This document shows positions 17,724-27,953 of a DNA stretch of 64,000 bases, piece after piece (position 1 is the first letter of the stretch; every line of letters starts with the position of its first letter). Both the position numbers and the translations under genes were made by a program. Source of the stretch: Flavobacterium jejuense (GTDB taxonomy: Bacteria; Bacteroidota; Bacteroidia; Flavobacteriales; Flavobacteriaceae); NCBI RefSeq assembly GCF_006491595.2, contig NZ_VEVQ02000004.1, positions 295,479 through 359,478 of the forward strand. Reading direction: 5' to 3'. The notes under the pieces are model-generated. The model did no database searches and had not been told where the DNA came from. It saw nothing but the letters and a program-made list of their open reading frames with translations.

Positions 17724-19124
17724 TCAATCAAAACCATCAGTGAATTTACTCAACACAATCTCATTTGTATTTTTGTCATAATAACTCAAAATGTAGTAGT
17801 CTTGATAAGGGAAATAGTGTTCATATTTTACATTTCTATTTTCAGATGTAAATCGTGCAATTTTATCAACAAAAAGGGGTTTAATGGCACTTTTTGTTTG
17901 TTCAAAATTAGAATCGAATTGGACATCAAAAAAGATATTTTTAGTAACGAAATTTTCTCCTAAAAAATCAGAATAAAAACCAGTACCCGTAGCAATGGAT
18001 GATAATCCTAATCCTACACCTAAAACAATGTCACTATTTCGTACAATTTCTCTTGAAGTTCCAAAAGTAGCAACATAACTTCCATTTAAGTTATATATAG
18101 ATGCTCCTATATTTCCATCAAGTATTCTTTTTATAAATTTTTTACTATTCTTAATTTTTCTGGGAGAATTATTACCAGTTTGAGTAAAAAATGTGGTTGT
18201 AAAAGGAAGAGTTTTGGTTTCGTTAATTTGGTATTTTTGAATAAGATCTTTATTTGAATAATCTAGAATTTGAATTTCAAAAACCTCTTTATTTAATTCT
18301 AATAGCACTAAATAATTTTCAAATAAGAGTGAATTGGTTTGCTTTATATCTTCTAAACTGTTTTGATTAAAAATAGTTTCTTTTATGTCAAAAGAGTTTA
18401 AGTTAATTTCAAAAACTTGTGTTTTTGTAGTCGTATTGTCTAGAGTAATTACCAATGTGCCATTTCGCAAATAATACTTTATAGAATTAGTTCCAAAAAC
18501 ATAAGAGTTAAATCCCTTAGTGTTAATTTTAGTAATTCCAAATTGGTTAAGTAATTTTAATAAGGTTGTTTCTTTCTGGTTTTTGTTTTCAATTGTAAAT
18601 TTTGAAAAATCGAGTTCATTTGTTGTTACTTTATGACCTTGAATGGAAATTAATTGAAGTGATTGAGACTCTTTTTTTTCAGTTAGAAAATATAGAATTC
18701 CTTTTTCATAAAAATCAGAAAAAATAATTTGATTTTTTAAACTGAGGTTATATTGAATCGTTTTAGTTGTATGAGAGTTAAAATCAAATTCGATGCCTAT
18801 AAACCTTTCCATATCTTCGGTTGCCCAATAGCACACAGGATTATTGTTTTCTGTAAATCCTGAACCCATCATGTAACGAAAATTAAATGGTCTTTTGATA
18901 GATATACTATCCGAAAAGAAAATAGCATTATTAAATTTTAAGCCAATAAGTTTTTCTTTATCAGAAGTAAAAGAAAAGATTTCTGCTGTTTCAGGATTAA
19001 CTTGTGTAATTAGTTGGTGAAAATCAGCACTTTTTTTTAATTCGACAGAAACATCAGCCAATTTAATTTGGCTAAAAATAGAAAAACTAAAAAAAAGATA
19101 GTACAAAAGAGAAAGCTTTCTCAT
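17724..19124 (-). CDS. Secreted hypothetical protein, probable beta-propeller
   Basis: 466 residues. A signal peptide (SLLYYLFFSFSIFSQ) precedes a beta-strand-rich body with no motif I recognise. Repeating short strands with aromatic ends (NLSLKNQIIFSDFYEKGILYF and similar) suggest a beta-propeller or similar all-beta fold. No T9SS sorting domain is seen at the C-terminus and there is no lipobox, so periplasmic location is most likely. Function unknown. Confidence 0.6.
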   Translation of the reverse strand: MRKLSLLYYLFFSFSIFSQIKLADVSVELKKSADFHQLITQVNPETAEIFSFTSDKEKLIGLKFNNAIFFSDSISIKRPFNFRYMMGSGFTENNNPVCYWATEDMERFIGIEFDFNSHTTKTIQYNLSLKNQIIFSDFYEKGILYFLTEKKESQSLQLISIQGHKVTTNELDFSKFTIENKNQKETTLLKLLNQFGITKINTKGFNSYVFGTNSIKYYLRNGTLVITLDNTTTKTQVFEINLNSFDIKETIFNQNSLEDIKQTNSLLFENYLVLLELNKEVFEIQILDYSNKDLIQKYQINETKTLPFTTTFFTQTGNNSPRKIKNSKKFIKRILDGNIGASIYNLNGSYVATFGTSREIVRNSDIVLGVGLGLSSIATGTGFYSDFLGENFVTKNIFFDVQFDSNFEQTKSAIKPLFVDKIARFTSENRNVKYEHYFPYQDYYILSYYDKNTNEIVLSKFTDGFD

Positions 19125-19213
19125 AAATAAGATTTTAAATCAAATATAGCTTAAAACGGATTTATTTTCAGTTAAAAGTATGGTAAAACTTTAAAAAAAT
19201 AAAGCGACATTGA

Positions 19214-19843
19214 TTAAATTTCTTCATTTAATAAACGTTGTAATTTCTCTATAAATAATCCCATGTGATAGCCATCTACTAAACCGTGGTGAGCAGTAAT
19301 TGACATTGACATAGTTTTTTGTTCATTATTTGAAATTAATTTTCCAAAAGATATTTTAGGACAGCTATCTGGAGAGCTAAAACTTCTGGCATGCGTTAAA
19401 CCAGTGAAATTAATCCATGGAATAGCAGAAAAATGAATAATATTTTCAGGAAATTCTCGAGTTAGCAAACCAGGTGTGTTTTGTATTCTTGTAATTTCTC
19501 CTCTAACCATTTCTTGAAAACCATTTACATTTTCTATATACTCCATAAATGAAAAACCAAAAGTTTTGTCATCTCTCATGATTGTTGCTGAGGCATGAAT
19601 TTCATCATAAATATAAACTTTATCCTCTTGAATTCTATATCTAAAGTTTTCAATTTTATTGATGGCTAAAATACTTTTGTGCAAATAATAGGTAAAAAAT
19701 GGAATTTGTAATTTTTTTGCATTTTCATAAGCTAAAGTAACATCAATAGGACAAGTAATGCTAAAAAAAGGTTCTTCAAATTTTGAAAAAAACTCAAAAT
19801 GCTCTTTCCGATTCCACGTTTCAATATCAAGTAATCGTTTCAT
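19214..19843 (-). CDS. Chloramphenicol acetyltransferase (CAT) family protein
   Basis: 209 residues, the usual length of trimeric type A CATs. The catalytic motif HHGLVDGYH sits near residue 184, matching the family HHxxxDG signature, and the N-terminal WNRKEHFEFF and FEEPFFSITCPIDVT segments also match. These enzymes acetylate chloramphenicol with acetyl-CoA, but chromosomal homologues in environmental bacteria need not give resistance. The gene overlaps the upstream HAD gene by one base (TAATG), in a metG-HAD-CAT operon, which looks like stable chromosome rather than a mobile resistance cassette. Confidence 0.85.
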   Translation of the reverse strand: MKRLLDIETWNRKEHFEFFSKFEEPFFSITCPIDVTLAYENAKKLQIPFFTYYLHKSILAINKIENFRYRIQEDKVYIYDEIHASATIMRDDKTFGFSFMEYIENVNGFQEMVRGEITRIQNTPGLLTREFPENIIHFSAIPWINFTGLTHARSFSSPDSCPKISFGKLISNNEQKTMSMSITAHHGLVDGYHMGLFIEKLQRLLNEEI

Positions 19844-20529
19844 TACAAAAAAGCTAAAATTTCAGTTATAGAGGTAATTGACTTAAAATTTTCATGTTCA
19901 ATTTCAAAATCAATTTTTTCATATTCCCAAGTGGTATGATAAGGAACATGAACACCATAACCACCAATATTCAGAATAGGTAACACATCAGATTTTAAAG
20001 AGTTACCAATCATTAAGAATTCTGATGCTTTAATATCTAAACGACCAAGCATTTTCTCATAATCTAGCTCTGTTTTATCGCTCAAAACTTCAATGTGGTG
20101 AAAATAATGTCCTAAACCTGAATCGTGTAATTTTCTATGTTGGTCTTTTAAATCACCCTTAGTAGCTACAATTAATTTGTATTTTCCTTTTAATTCCTGT
20201 AAAACTGCTTCAACATTTGGCAATAACTCTACTGGTCTTTGTAATAAATCTTTACCAATTGTAATTATTTTTTCAATTCCTTTCCCAGAGATGGTGTTAT
20301 TTGTAATTTCTAAAGCCGTTTCAATCATAGATAACGTAAACGCTTTAATACCAAAACCATATAAAGGCAAGTTTTTAACCTGATGATTCAATATTAAACC
20401 TAAAATCTCTTGATGAGAAGCAAAATCTTGAAAAAGTTCAGAAAATCTTGCTTGCGCTTCATCAAAATAAGGTTCATTGTGCCATAAAGTGTCGTCTGCG
20501 TCGAAAGCTATTGTTTTAATATTATTCAT
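19843..20529 (-). CDS. HAD superfamily hydrolase (YjjG-like)
   Basis: 228 residues. HAD motif I is AFDADDTLWHNE near the start, motif II is in KLIVATKGDL, and motif IV is in FLMIGNSLKSDVLPILN. A helical cap inserted after motif I places it in the class C1/YjjG-like group, which often act as nucleotide or sugar phosphatases. Cytosolic. It starts one base after the metG stop and overlaps the CAT-like gene, so all three are probably co-transcribed. Confidence 0.85.
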   Translation of the reverse strand: MNNIKTIAFDADDTLWHNEPYFDEAQARFSELFQDFASHQEILGLILNHQVKNLPLYGFGIKAFTLSMIETALEITNNTISGKGIEKIITIGKDLLQRPVELLPNVEAVLQELKGKYKLIVATKGDLKDQHRKLHDSGLGHYFHHIEVLSDKTELDYEKMLGRLDIKASEFLMIGNSLKSDVLPILNIGGYGVHVPYHTTWEYEKIDFEIEHENFKSITSITEILAFL

Positions 20530-20530
20530 C

Positions 20531-22594
20531 TTAACTAATCAAAGTACCATTTAAAACTCCTTCAGCATCTGGATTTACAAATACTAATTTTCCTTCAGCA
20601 TTATTAGTCATTAAAATCATCCCAGCACTTTCTACACCTCGTAAAGCTCTTGGTGCTAAATTTACTAAAACAGTTACTCGTTTGCCAATAACTTCCTCAG
20701 GTGAAAAATGTTCTGCAATTCCTGAAACGATAGTTCGTACATCAATTCCTGTGTCAACTTTTAAAACTAAAAGTTTGTTTGCTTTTGGCATTTTTTCAGC
20801 TTCCAAAATGGTTCCAACACGAATATCTAATTTTGTAAAATCGTCAAATGTGGCTATTTCTTTTTGTGGTTCAGCTTTTGCATTTTCCATTTTATTGGCA
20901 GTTTTTGTAGCTTCTAATTTGTCTAGTTGTTTTTGTATTTCTGCATCATCTATTTGAGTAAATAAAATTTCAGACTGTCCTATTTGATGACCAGCAGAAA
21001 GTAAATCTGATTTAATAGAAATGTCATTCCAACCAATGTTGGACTCGTTCAGCTTTAAAATTGTTTTTAATTTTTTAGCAGTAAAAGGTAGAAACGGTTC
21101 ACATAAAACACTTAATGCTGAAGCAATTTGTAAGGCCACATACATTTGGGTTTTTACTCTTTCTGGATTTTCTTTTATCATTTTCCATGGTTCTTCGTCT
21201 GCCAAATATTTATTACCTAAACGAGCAACATTCATTACTTCACCTAATGCTTCTCTAAAACGATAGCGTTCAATTGAACTGGAAATAACTGATGGATATG
21301 CTTTTAATTCGGTCAAAGTTTGTTCATCAACTTCAGTAAATTCATTTGGTTTTGGAACAATTCCTTCGTAATATTTATTAGTTAAAACAACTACTCTATT
21401 AATAAAGTTACCGTAAATCGCAGCCAATTCATTATTGTTTCTAGCCTGAAAATCTTTCCAAGTGAAATCGTTGTCTTTAGTTTCTGGAGCATTTGCCGTC
21501 AAAGCATAACGTAAAGCATCTTGTTTGTCTGGGAAATCTTGTAAATATTCATGTAACCAAACTGCCCAATTTTTAGAAGTAGATAATTTGTTTCCTTCTA
21601 AATTTAAAAATTCGTTTGCTGGAACATTATCGGGTAAAATATAACTCCCTTCAGCTTTCAACATTACTGGGAAAATAATACAATGAAATACAATATTATC
21701 TTTACCAATAAAGTGAACTAATTTTGTTTCTTCGTCTTTCCAATATGGTTCCCATTCTTTTCCTTCTCTTTCAGCCCATTCTTTGGTAGCTGAAATGTAG
21801 CCAATAGGAGCATCAAACCAAACGTATAATTTTTTACCATCAGCACCTTCCACAGGTACATCTATTCCCCAATCTAAATCACGTGTTACTGCTCTTGGTT
21901 CTAAACCACCATCAACCCAAGATTTTACTTGTCCGTAAACATTCGATTTCCAATCATTTTTGTGACCTTCTAAAACCCATTGTCTAAGAAAAGCATCATA
22001 TTCATTCAAAGGTAAAAACCAATGTTTTGTCTCTTTTAAAATTGGAGTTTCTCCCGTAATAGTTGATTTAGGATTAATTAAATCAGTTGCATTTAAAGAT
22101 GAACCACATCTTTCACATTGATCACCATAAGCTTCAGGGTTCTCACATTTCGGACAAGTGCCTGTTACAAATCGGTCTGCTAAAAATTGATCGGCTTTAG
22201 CATCATATAATTGTTCGGTAGTTTGCTCAATGAATTTCCCATCTTGGTATAATTTTTTAAAAAATTCCTGAGCAGTATCATGATGAATTTTTGATGAAGT
22301 TCTTGAATAATTGTCAAATGTAATCCCAAAATCTATAAAAGATTGACGAATGATACCATCATATTTATCAATTACTTCTTGTGGAGTAATGCCTTCTTTT
22401 TTTGCTTTCATTGAAATAGCTACTCCATGTTCGTCACTTCCACAAACAAAAACAACATCTTTTCCTTGTAAACGTAAATATCTTGCATAAATATCACTTG
22501 GCACATAAACACCAGCCAAATGTCCTATGTGTATAGGACCATTAGTGTATGGTAAAGCAGCAGTTACAGTATATCTTTTTGGATTTTCTAACAT
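20531..22594 (-). CDS. metG: Methionine--tRNA ligase
   Basis: 687 residues. The class I signature HIGH is present ([13 protein letters not shown] near 15-28), a zinc knuckle with two CxxC pairs lies near 145-165 (CPKC, CERC), and the KMSKS-type loop is KLSTSKN near 340. The C-terminal about 105 residues are a tRNA-binding EMAPII/Arc1p-like OB domain ([19 protein letters not shown]), which dimerises the enzyme and strengthens tRNA binding. It charges tRNA-Met with methionine. First gene of an operon with the HAD and CAT-like genes. Confidence 0.97.
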   Translation of the reverse strand: MLENPKRYTVTAALPYTNGPIHIGHLAGVYVPSDIYARYLRLQGKDVVFVCGSDEHGVAISMKAKKEGITPQEVIDKYDGIIRQSFIDFGITFDNYSRTSSKIHHDTAQEFFKKLYQDGKFIEQTTEQLYDAKADQFLADRFVTGTCPKCENPEAYGDQCERCGSSLNATDLINPKSTITGETPILKETKHWFLPLNEYDAFLRQWVLEGHKNDWKSNVYGQVKSWVDGGLEPRAVTRDLDWGIDVPVEGADGKKLYVWFDAPIGYISATKEWAEREGKEWEPYWKDEETKLVHFIGKDNIVFHCIIFPVMLKAEGSYILPDNVPANEFLNLEGNKLSTSKNWAVWLHEYLQDFPDKQDALRYALTANAPETKDNDFTWKDFQARNNNELAAIYGNFINRVVVLTNKYYEGIVPKPNEFTEVDEQTLTELKAYPSVISSSIERYRFREALGEVMNVARLGNKYLADEEPWKMIKENPERVKTQMYVALQIASALSVLCEPFLPFTAKKLKTILKLNESNIGWNDISIKSDLLSAGHQIGQSEILFTQIDDAEIQKQLDKLEATKTANKMENAKAEPQKEIATFDDFTKLDIRVGTILEAEKMPKANKLLVLKVDTGIDVRTIVSGIAEHFSPEEVIGKRVTVLVNLAPRALRGVESAGMILMTNNAEGKLVFVNPDAEGVLNGTLIS

Positions 22595-22716
22595 AATTCA
22601 ATTGTATTTTAGATTCTGATATTCATTCAGAAAAACATGCAAAAATAATTCTTTAGGAATGATTTGACGAATTTTTATATCTTATTTATGTATTTTTGGG
22701 TTAAACTTTTCTATTT

Positions 22717-23679
22717 ATGAAGTTTAATTATATTGTATTACTAATTTTTGTCTCATTATACTCTCATTCTCAACAAAAAATGAAAATGCCATCGTATCTT
22801 AAAAAAGGTGACACTGTTGCCATTATCTGTACTGCTAGAAAATTTATGCCAGAAGAAGCTAAACCTGCTATTGAATTGTTAGAATCTTGGGGTTTGAAAA
22901 CTAAACTAGGAAGAACTATCGGTTTGGATAGTTGTCAATTAGGAGGTACTGATGCTGAACGTGCTGCTGATTTGCAAGAAATGATGGATGATAATGATGT
23001 GAAAGCCATTTGGTGTGCTCGTGGTGGTTATGGAACGGTTCGAATTATTGACTTGTTGGATTTTACAAAATTTAAAACTAATCCTAAATGGATTATGGGT
23101 TTTAGTGATGTAACGGTATTACACAGTCATTTGAATACGTTAGGAATTGCATCTCTGCATTCCATTATGCCTTTTACTGTTCCAAGAGCTCCTGAAAAAG
23201 TAAAAGAAACTTTTAAGAATGCTTTATTTGGTAAAAAGTTAGAATACAGCATTCCTTCTAAATCTTATGATTTTAAAGGCAAAGCAAAAGGGGAACTTGT
23301 AGGAGGAAATATTTCTATTCTTTATAGTTTATTAGGTTCAAAATCTTCAATTAATACCAAAGGGAAAATACTTTTTATTGAAGATTTAGACGAATATTTA
23401 TATCATATTGATAGAATGATGTATAATTTAAAACGCAATGGGTATTTTGAAAATGCTGCAGGAATTATTGTGGGAAGTATGCATGATATGCACGATAACG
23501 AAATTCCATTTGGACAAAATGAAGTCCAAATTATTACAGCTATCGCCAAAGAGTATAAAATTCCAATTGCTTTCGAATTTTGTGCAGGTCATCAAAAAGA
23601 CAATCGTACTTTAATTTTAGGAAGTCAAGTTGAATTTGAAGTTAACGATAAAGAAATCACATTAGTTTTTAAAAACTAA
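22717..23679 (+). CDS. LD-carboxypeptidase, family S66
   Basis: 320 residues with a signal peptide-like N-terminus (FNYIVLLIFVSLYSHSQQ). The nucleophile is in WIMGFSDVTVLHSHL near residue 128; the Glu/His parts of the triad should be in the LFIEDLDEYLYHIDRM and FCAGHQKDNRT regions. The KKGDTVAIICTARK opening is typical. S66 enzymes trim the terminal D-Ala from tetrapeptide muropeptides for wall recycling; export would be unusual for the cytosolic LdcA but is common in Bacteroidota homologues. A TATTTTTG -7-like box lies at 22691-22698. YraN follows after 10 bp. Confidence 0.87.
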   Translation: MKFNYIVLLIFVSLYSHSQQKMKMPSYLKKGDTVAIICTARKFMPEEAKPAIELLESWGLKTKLGRTIGLDSCQLGGTDAERAADLQEMMDDNDVKAIWCARGGYGTVRIIDLLDFTKFKTNPKWIMGFSDVTVLHSHLNTLGIASLHSIMPFTVPRAPEKVKETFKNALFGKKLEYSIPSKSYDFKGKAKGELVGGNISILYSLLGSKSSINTKGKILFIEDLDEYLYHIDRMMYNLKRNGYFENAAGIIVGSMHDMHDNEIPFGQNEVQIITAIAKEYKIPIAFEFCAGHQKDNRTLILGSQVEFEVNDKEITLVFKN

Positions 23680-23689
23680 TTACTCGAAA

Positions 23690-24049
23690 ATGGCTGAACA
23701 CAATGAATTAGGTAAAATAGGAGAAGAAAAAGCAGTAGTATTTCTTCAAGAAAAAGGATATGAAATTTTAGAAACTAATTGGACATTCGACAAAGCAGAA
23801 GTTGATATTATTGCTCAAAAAGGTATTATACTGGCAGTGGTAGAAGTTAAAACTCGTTCCAGTATTGATTTTGGTTTGCCACAAGATTTTGTGAAACCAA
23901 AAAAAATTCAATTACTCTTAAAAGCGATTAACGAGTATGTTATTTTAAATGATTTAGATGTTGAAGTTAGGTTTGATATTATTGCCATTCATAAAGAAAA
24001 ATCAAAATTTGTTATAGAACATATAGAAGAGGCGTTTTATTATTTTTAA
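23690..24049 (+). CDS. YraN family protein (UPF0102, nuclease-like fold)
   Basis: 119 residues, the standard length. The restriction-endonuclease-like core shows LGKIGEEKAVVFLQEKGYEILE, the acidic EVDIIAQK motif and VVEVKTRSS. YraN proteins are widespread, thought to bind or cleave nucleic acid, but have no settled function. The gene follows the LD-carboxypeptidase by 10 bp, an order common in Bacteroidota. Confidence 0.88.
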   Translation: MAEHNELGKIGEEKAVVFLQEKGYEILETNWTFDKAEVDIIAQKGIILAVVEVKTRSSIDFGLPQDFVKPKKIQLLLKAINEYVILNDLDVEVRFDIIAIHKEKSKFVIEHIEEAFYYF

Positions 24050-24079
24050 GTTATAAATGTAACATTTTGTGTTTTTTAT

Positions 24080-24087
24080 TATATTTG
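24080..24087 (+). promoter_or_regulatory. Bacteroidota -7 box (TATATTTG)
   Basis: TATATTTG lies 17 bp before the ATG at 24104. No good TTG at the usual spacing (the closest is only 10 bp upstream). Confidence 0.4.
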
Positions 24088-24103
24088 TAAAAAATAACAC
24101 ATA

Positions 24104-24769
24104 ATGAAAACTATTTCTTCTGTTGTAGAACAATATATTAAATCGAAACCATTTCTTTTAAATTCCTTATCACAAGGAATAATTAACCTCACTTCTTTAT
24201 CTAGAGTAATGATGCCTTATCTAGAAAAAGAACTAGGAAAAGACATAAAGCAAGGAGCGGTAGTAATGTCATTGAAAAGGCTTTCAGAAGAATTAGATTT
24301 TAAAATTAACCACAAGATTTCTAGGGTATTAAAAAATACTGGAGAAATAACTGTTCGTTCCTCCTTAACCGATTATGCTTTTATTATTTCGGATACACTT
24401 TTGGATAATCAAGCCAAATTATTATCAGAAATTAATAAAGAATCAGATGTTTTTTATACTTCTTCAAGAGGAGTTAATGAATCAAATATTATCATTAGTA
24501 CATCAGCTTCATATTTAGTTGCCGATTTATTAAAAACAGAAAAAATAACACACAAAATTGAAAATCTATCTTCAATAACAGTGAAACTCCCTCAAGAGAA
24601 TGTATCTGTTCCAGGTGTTTACTATTATATTTTCCAGAGATTAGCTTGGGAAGGTATAATTATTCATGAGGTGATTTCAACTACAAATGAATTTACTATT
24701 ATTGTTAGCGATAATCAAATTGATATTGCTTTTAAAGCTATTAAGGATTTAAAAACTATTCAGGATTAG
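24104..24769 (+). CDS. Hypothetical protein with probable C-terminal ACT-like domains
   Basis: 221 residues, cytosolic. The N-terminal 80 residues are helical (VVEQYIKSKPFLLNSLSQGI, then DIKQGAVVMSLKRLSEEL). The rest alternates strands and helices in the betaalphabeta style of ACT regulatory domains (SSITVKLPQENVSVPGVYYY then FTIIVSDNQIDIAFKAI), like the regulatory end of aspartokinase. No kinase domain is present. A small-molecule-sensing role is plausible but unproven. It is the monocistronic neighbour upstream of sprE. Confidence 0.6.
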   Translation: MKTISSVVEQYIKSKPFLLNSLSQGIINLTSLSRVMMPYLEKELGKDIKQGAVVMSLKRLSEELDFKINHKISRVLKNTGEITVRSSLTDYAFIISDTLLDNQAKLLSEINKESDVFYTSSRGVNESNIIISTSASYLVADLLKTEKITHKIENLSSITVKLPQENVSVPGVYYYIFQRLAWEGIIIHEVISTTNEFTIIVSDNQIDIAFKAIKDLKTIQD

Positions 24770-24875
24770 TATAAAAATACAATTGTTTTTTTTTACATCA
24801 AAAAAAGAAATGTATTTTTACCATTCTTTATACTAAAAAGAGAAATTTGTAGTTAAAGAATTAAAGCGTTTTATC

Positions 24876-27467
24876 TTGAAAAACAATATACTTAAATACT
24901 CATTTACAGTTGGTTTCCTTTTTTTTCTAATAGCATGTTCTGTTAAGAAGGATAAGTTTATCAATAGAAATTTTCATGCTGTTACTACAGAATATAATAT
25001 ATTATATAATGGTAACATAGCTTTAGATGCAGGTAAGGCTGATTTGGTTGTAACATATAAAGATAATTTTTGGGCAATATTACCTGTTGAAAGGATGCCA
25101 ATTCAGGAAGAGGATATGATGCCTGGAGAAGCGAAAAACCCAAATTTTGAACGAGCTGAAGAAAAGGCAGTAAAGGCTATTCAAAAACATTCCATGAATA
25201 TTAAAGGGAAAGAGAAGAATCCTCAGATGGATGAAGCTTATCTTTTATTAGGAAAAGCACGTTACTATGACAATCGTTTTTTACCTTCTTTAGAAGCCTT
25301 TAATTATATATTGTATAAATATCCTACTAGTGATAAAATTTATCAAGCTAAAGTTTGGAGAGAAAAAGTAAATATTCGTCTTGAAAATGAGGAGACAGCT
25401 ATAAAAAACTTAAAAAAGTTACTTGAAGATGAAAAAATTGAAGGGCAAGATTTAGCAGATGCAAATGCAATGTTGACAGAAGCCTATATGAATACAGAAT
25501 CAAATGATAGTGCAATTGCTACTATTAAAGTGGCAAAAGAAAATACAAGTAATAAAGAGCAAAAAGCTAGATATTCATTTATTTTAGGACAATTATATGA
25601 GTCTTTGGAATATGGTGATAGTGCTTATGTTGCTTTCCAAGAGGTGATTGATATGAATAGAAAATCACCTAGAAGGTACGTTATTCAAGCTCATGCTAGA
25701 CAAGCGGCTCAATTTGATTATAAAAATGGAGATACACTATTATTTACTGAAAAATTTAATAAGTTAATTGAAGATAGAGAGAATAGACCTTTTTTAGATG
25801 TTTTGTATCATGAAATGGGTCTTTTTTATGATAAACAAGAAATAGATTCAACGGCTAAAAAATGGTATAATAAATCTTTAAGGGCATCTTCTCAAGATCG
25901 TTATTTAATGGCTTCTAACTATAGAAATATTGGGGAAATGTATTTTAAGAGTGCAGAATATAAAGTTGCAGGTCAGTATTATGATAGTACTTTAATTCAA
26001 ATGGATAGCAGAACAAGAGAATACAGAAAAATTAAAAAGAAAAGAGATAATTTAGAAGACGTAATTAAATATGAAACCATTGCTCATGAAAATGATAGTA
26101 TTCTTTCTATAGTAGCGATGGGAGAGAGCGAGAGGAAAAATTATTTTGAAGAATATATTAAAAAAATAAAAGCAGAAGATGAGTTAAAAGCAAAAATGGC
26201 GGCAGAGAAAGCAGAATTAGAAGCTATAAAACAAGAAAACCAATCCATATCAGCTGCTAAAAATTTGAATTCGGGTAATTTACCACCAAGTTTTTTACCA
26301 CCAAATGGTCAAGAAGAGCAAAGCACCTTTTATTTTTATAATCCAGTAACTGTAGCTTATGGTAAAAAAGATTTTCAAAGTAAATGGGGTAATCGAAAAT
26401 TAAAAGAAAATTGGAAGTTATCTGAAGCTAAAAATAATTCTTCAAATCCTAATGAAAATGACGAAGATGAGAATGCAGTTACAACTAATGACTCTTTAGA
26501 CGAGATTGTTAATAAGCCTGAATATGATGTTTCTTTTTATCTTTCTAAAATACCAACAAGAAAGTCTAACATTGATTCTTTAGCAAGAGATAGAAATTTT
26601 GCCTATTATCAGTTGGGAATCATTTATAAGGAAAAATTTAAAGAATATGAATTGGCTACCAATAGATTAGAGCAATTGCTTAAAAATAACCCAGAAGAAA
26701 GGTTAATACTTCCAGCTAAATATAATTTATATAAGATATACGAAATTATTAATCCAAATAAAGCACAAAGTTATAAAGATCAAATTATCTCTGAATATCC
26801 AGAAAGTAGATATGCTCAAATTCTTAAAAACCCTTCTTTAAATGTTGATGATGATGATTCTAGACCAGAAGTTGTTTTTAATAAGTTGTACAAGAAGTAT
26901 ACAGAGAATCAATTAAGAGAAGTTTTTGTAGAAGTTCAGGATAGAATTGAACAGTATTTAGGAGAAGAGTCGTTGCCAAAATTTGAAATGTTGAAAGCTA
27001 ATGTTGTTGGAAGGCTTAAAGGTGTTGAAGAATACAAAAAGGCACTCAATTATGTTTCTTTAACATACCCAAATACAGATGAAGGGAAAGAAGCAGAGGA
27101 CTTACTTCAAAATCATATTCCAAAATTAGAGGCTTTAGACTTCGTAACTAATGAATCCGATTCTTGGAAATTAGTTTTTCCAAAAAAAGTTGATGAAATT
27201 GAAAGTGCTAAAAAGTTAATAGAGAAAATTGATAAGTATTTAAAATCAAGAAGAAATGATGATTTAAAAAGTTCTGTGGATATTTATACAATGGATGAAG
27301 ATTTTATTGTTATACATGGTTTTATTACTGAAGAAGTAGCTAAGGCAACTTTAAGTGTTTTACAAGAGTATAAAGATTATAAAATAAAAGATAAAGTATA
27401 TACTATTTCTTCACAAGATTATAAAATAATACAAGTAAAGAAGAAATTTCAAGAATGGATTAAATAA
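24876..27467 (+). CDS. sprE: SprE/PorW-like TPR lipoprotein of the T9SS and gliding machinery
   Basis: 863 residues, close to the length of Flavobacterium SprE. The start is TTG at 24876; it gives a lipoprotein signal with the lipobox ending at Cys21 (FFLIACSV). A conserved opening (NRNFHAVTTEYNILYNGN), many TPR helices (about 105-400 and 575-660), a charged coiled stretch near 420-460 and a Gly/Pro-poor C-terminal domain match SprE/PorW. Homologues are needed for type IX secretion and gliding, acting in the periplasm. The organism therefore probably has a working T9SS, in line with sorting domains at both ends of this region. A bactofilin follows after 30 bp. Confidence 0.88.
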   Translation: MKNNILKYSFTVGFLFFLIACSVKKDKFINRNFHAVTTEYNILYNGNIALDAGKADLVVTYKDNFWAILPVERMPIQEEDMMPGEAKNPNFERAEEKAVKAIQKHSMNIKGKEKNPQMDEAYLLLGKARYYDNRFLPSLEAFNYILYKYPTSDKIYQAKVWREKVNIRLENEETAIKNLKKLLEDEKIEGQDLADANAMLTEAYMNTESNDSAIATIKVAKENTSNKEQKARYSFILGQLYESLEYGDSAYVAFQEVIDMNRKSPRRYVIQAHARQAAQFDYKNGDTLLFTEKFNKLIEDRENRPFLDVLYHEMGLFYDKQEIDSTAKKWYNKSLRASSQDRYLMASNYRNIGEMYFKSAEYKVAGQYYDSTLIQMDSRTREYRKIKKKRDNLEDVIKYETIAHENDSILSIVAMGESERKNYFEEYIKKIKAEDELKAKMAAEKAELEAIKQENQSISAAKNLNSGNLPPSFLPPNGQEEQSTFYFYNPVTVAYGKKDFQSKWGNRKLKENWKLSEAKNNSSNPNENDEDENAVTTNDSLDEIVNKPEYDVSFYLSKIPTRKSNIDSLARDRNFAYYQLGIIYKEKFKEYELATNRLEQLLKNNPEERLILPAKYNLYKIYEIINPNKAQSYKDQIISEYPESRYAQILKNPSLNVDDDDSRPEVVFNKLYKKYTENQLREVFVEVQDRIEQYLGEESLPKFEMLKANVVGRLKGVEEYKKALNYVSLTYPNTDEGKEAEDLLQNHIPKLEALDFVTNESDSWKLVFPKKVDEIESAKKLIEKIDKYLKSRRNDDLKSSVDIYTMDEDFIVIHGFITEEVAKATLSVLQEYKDYKIKDKVYTISSQDYKIIQVKKKFQEWIK

Positions 27468-27497
27468 AACAACATATAACCCCAAACTAACTATATT

Positions 27498-27893
27498 ATG
27501 TTTGATAAGAATAAAGCCCCCCAAAGTAACCCATTGGGCAAAACGAATAGAATTGTTCAAGGCACAACAATAAAAGGAGATATTGAAACGAAAGAAGATT
27601 TTCGATTAGATGGAATTTTAATAGGTAATTATATTTCAGGTGGAAGATTGGTAATCGGAACATCAGGTGAAGTTCAAGGAGATATTAAGTGTAAGAATGT
27701 CGATGTTGAAGGGAAGTATACAGGAAAGCTAGAAGTAGATGAATTATTAACCGTGAAATCTACAGCTTGTATAAAAGGTGATGTTATTGTTGGAAGACTT
27801 TCTGTAGAGTCAGGTGCAATTTTTGAAGCTACTTGTTCAATGAAATCAAAGCAAAATAGTACAACTGAAGCTATAAAAGTGGATAAAAAGTAG
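27498..27893 (+). CDS. Bactofilin (polymer-forming cytoskeletal protein)
   Basis: 131 residues. The central right-handed beta-helix shows the regular GDI/GEV spacing of bactofilins (TTIKGDIETKEDFRLDGIL, SGEVQGDIKCKNVDVEGKY, ACIKGDVIVGRLSVESGA), with short flexible ends. Bactofilins polymerise without nucleotides and help organise cell shape or envelope machines. It lies directly after sprE and ends at a 22-bp hairpin, so sprE-bactofilin is probably one transcript. Confidence 0.92.
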   Translation: MFDKNKAPQSNPLGKTNRIVQGTTIKGDIETKEDFRLDGILIGNYISGGRLVIGTSGEVQGDIKCKNVDVEGKYTGKLEVDELLTVKSTACIKGDVIVGRLSVESGAIFEATCSMKSKQNSTTEAIKVDKK

Positions 27894-27906
27894 TGCTTTT
27901 TACGAT

Positions 27907-27953
27907 AATAAACGACAAAAATCCCTTTTTTAAAGGGATTTTTGTCGTTTATT
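27907..27953. terminator. 22-bp perfect inverted repeat, terminator after bactofilin
   Basis: AATAAACGACAAAAATCCC.. and its exact complement pair over 22 bp with a 3-nt loop. There is no clean T run after the right arm, but the hairpin is very stable and lies 13 bp past the stop. Confidence 0.7.
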
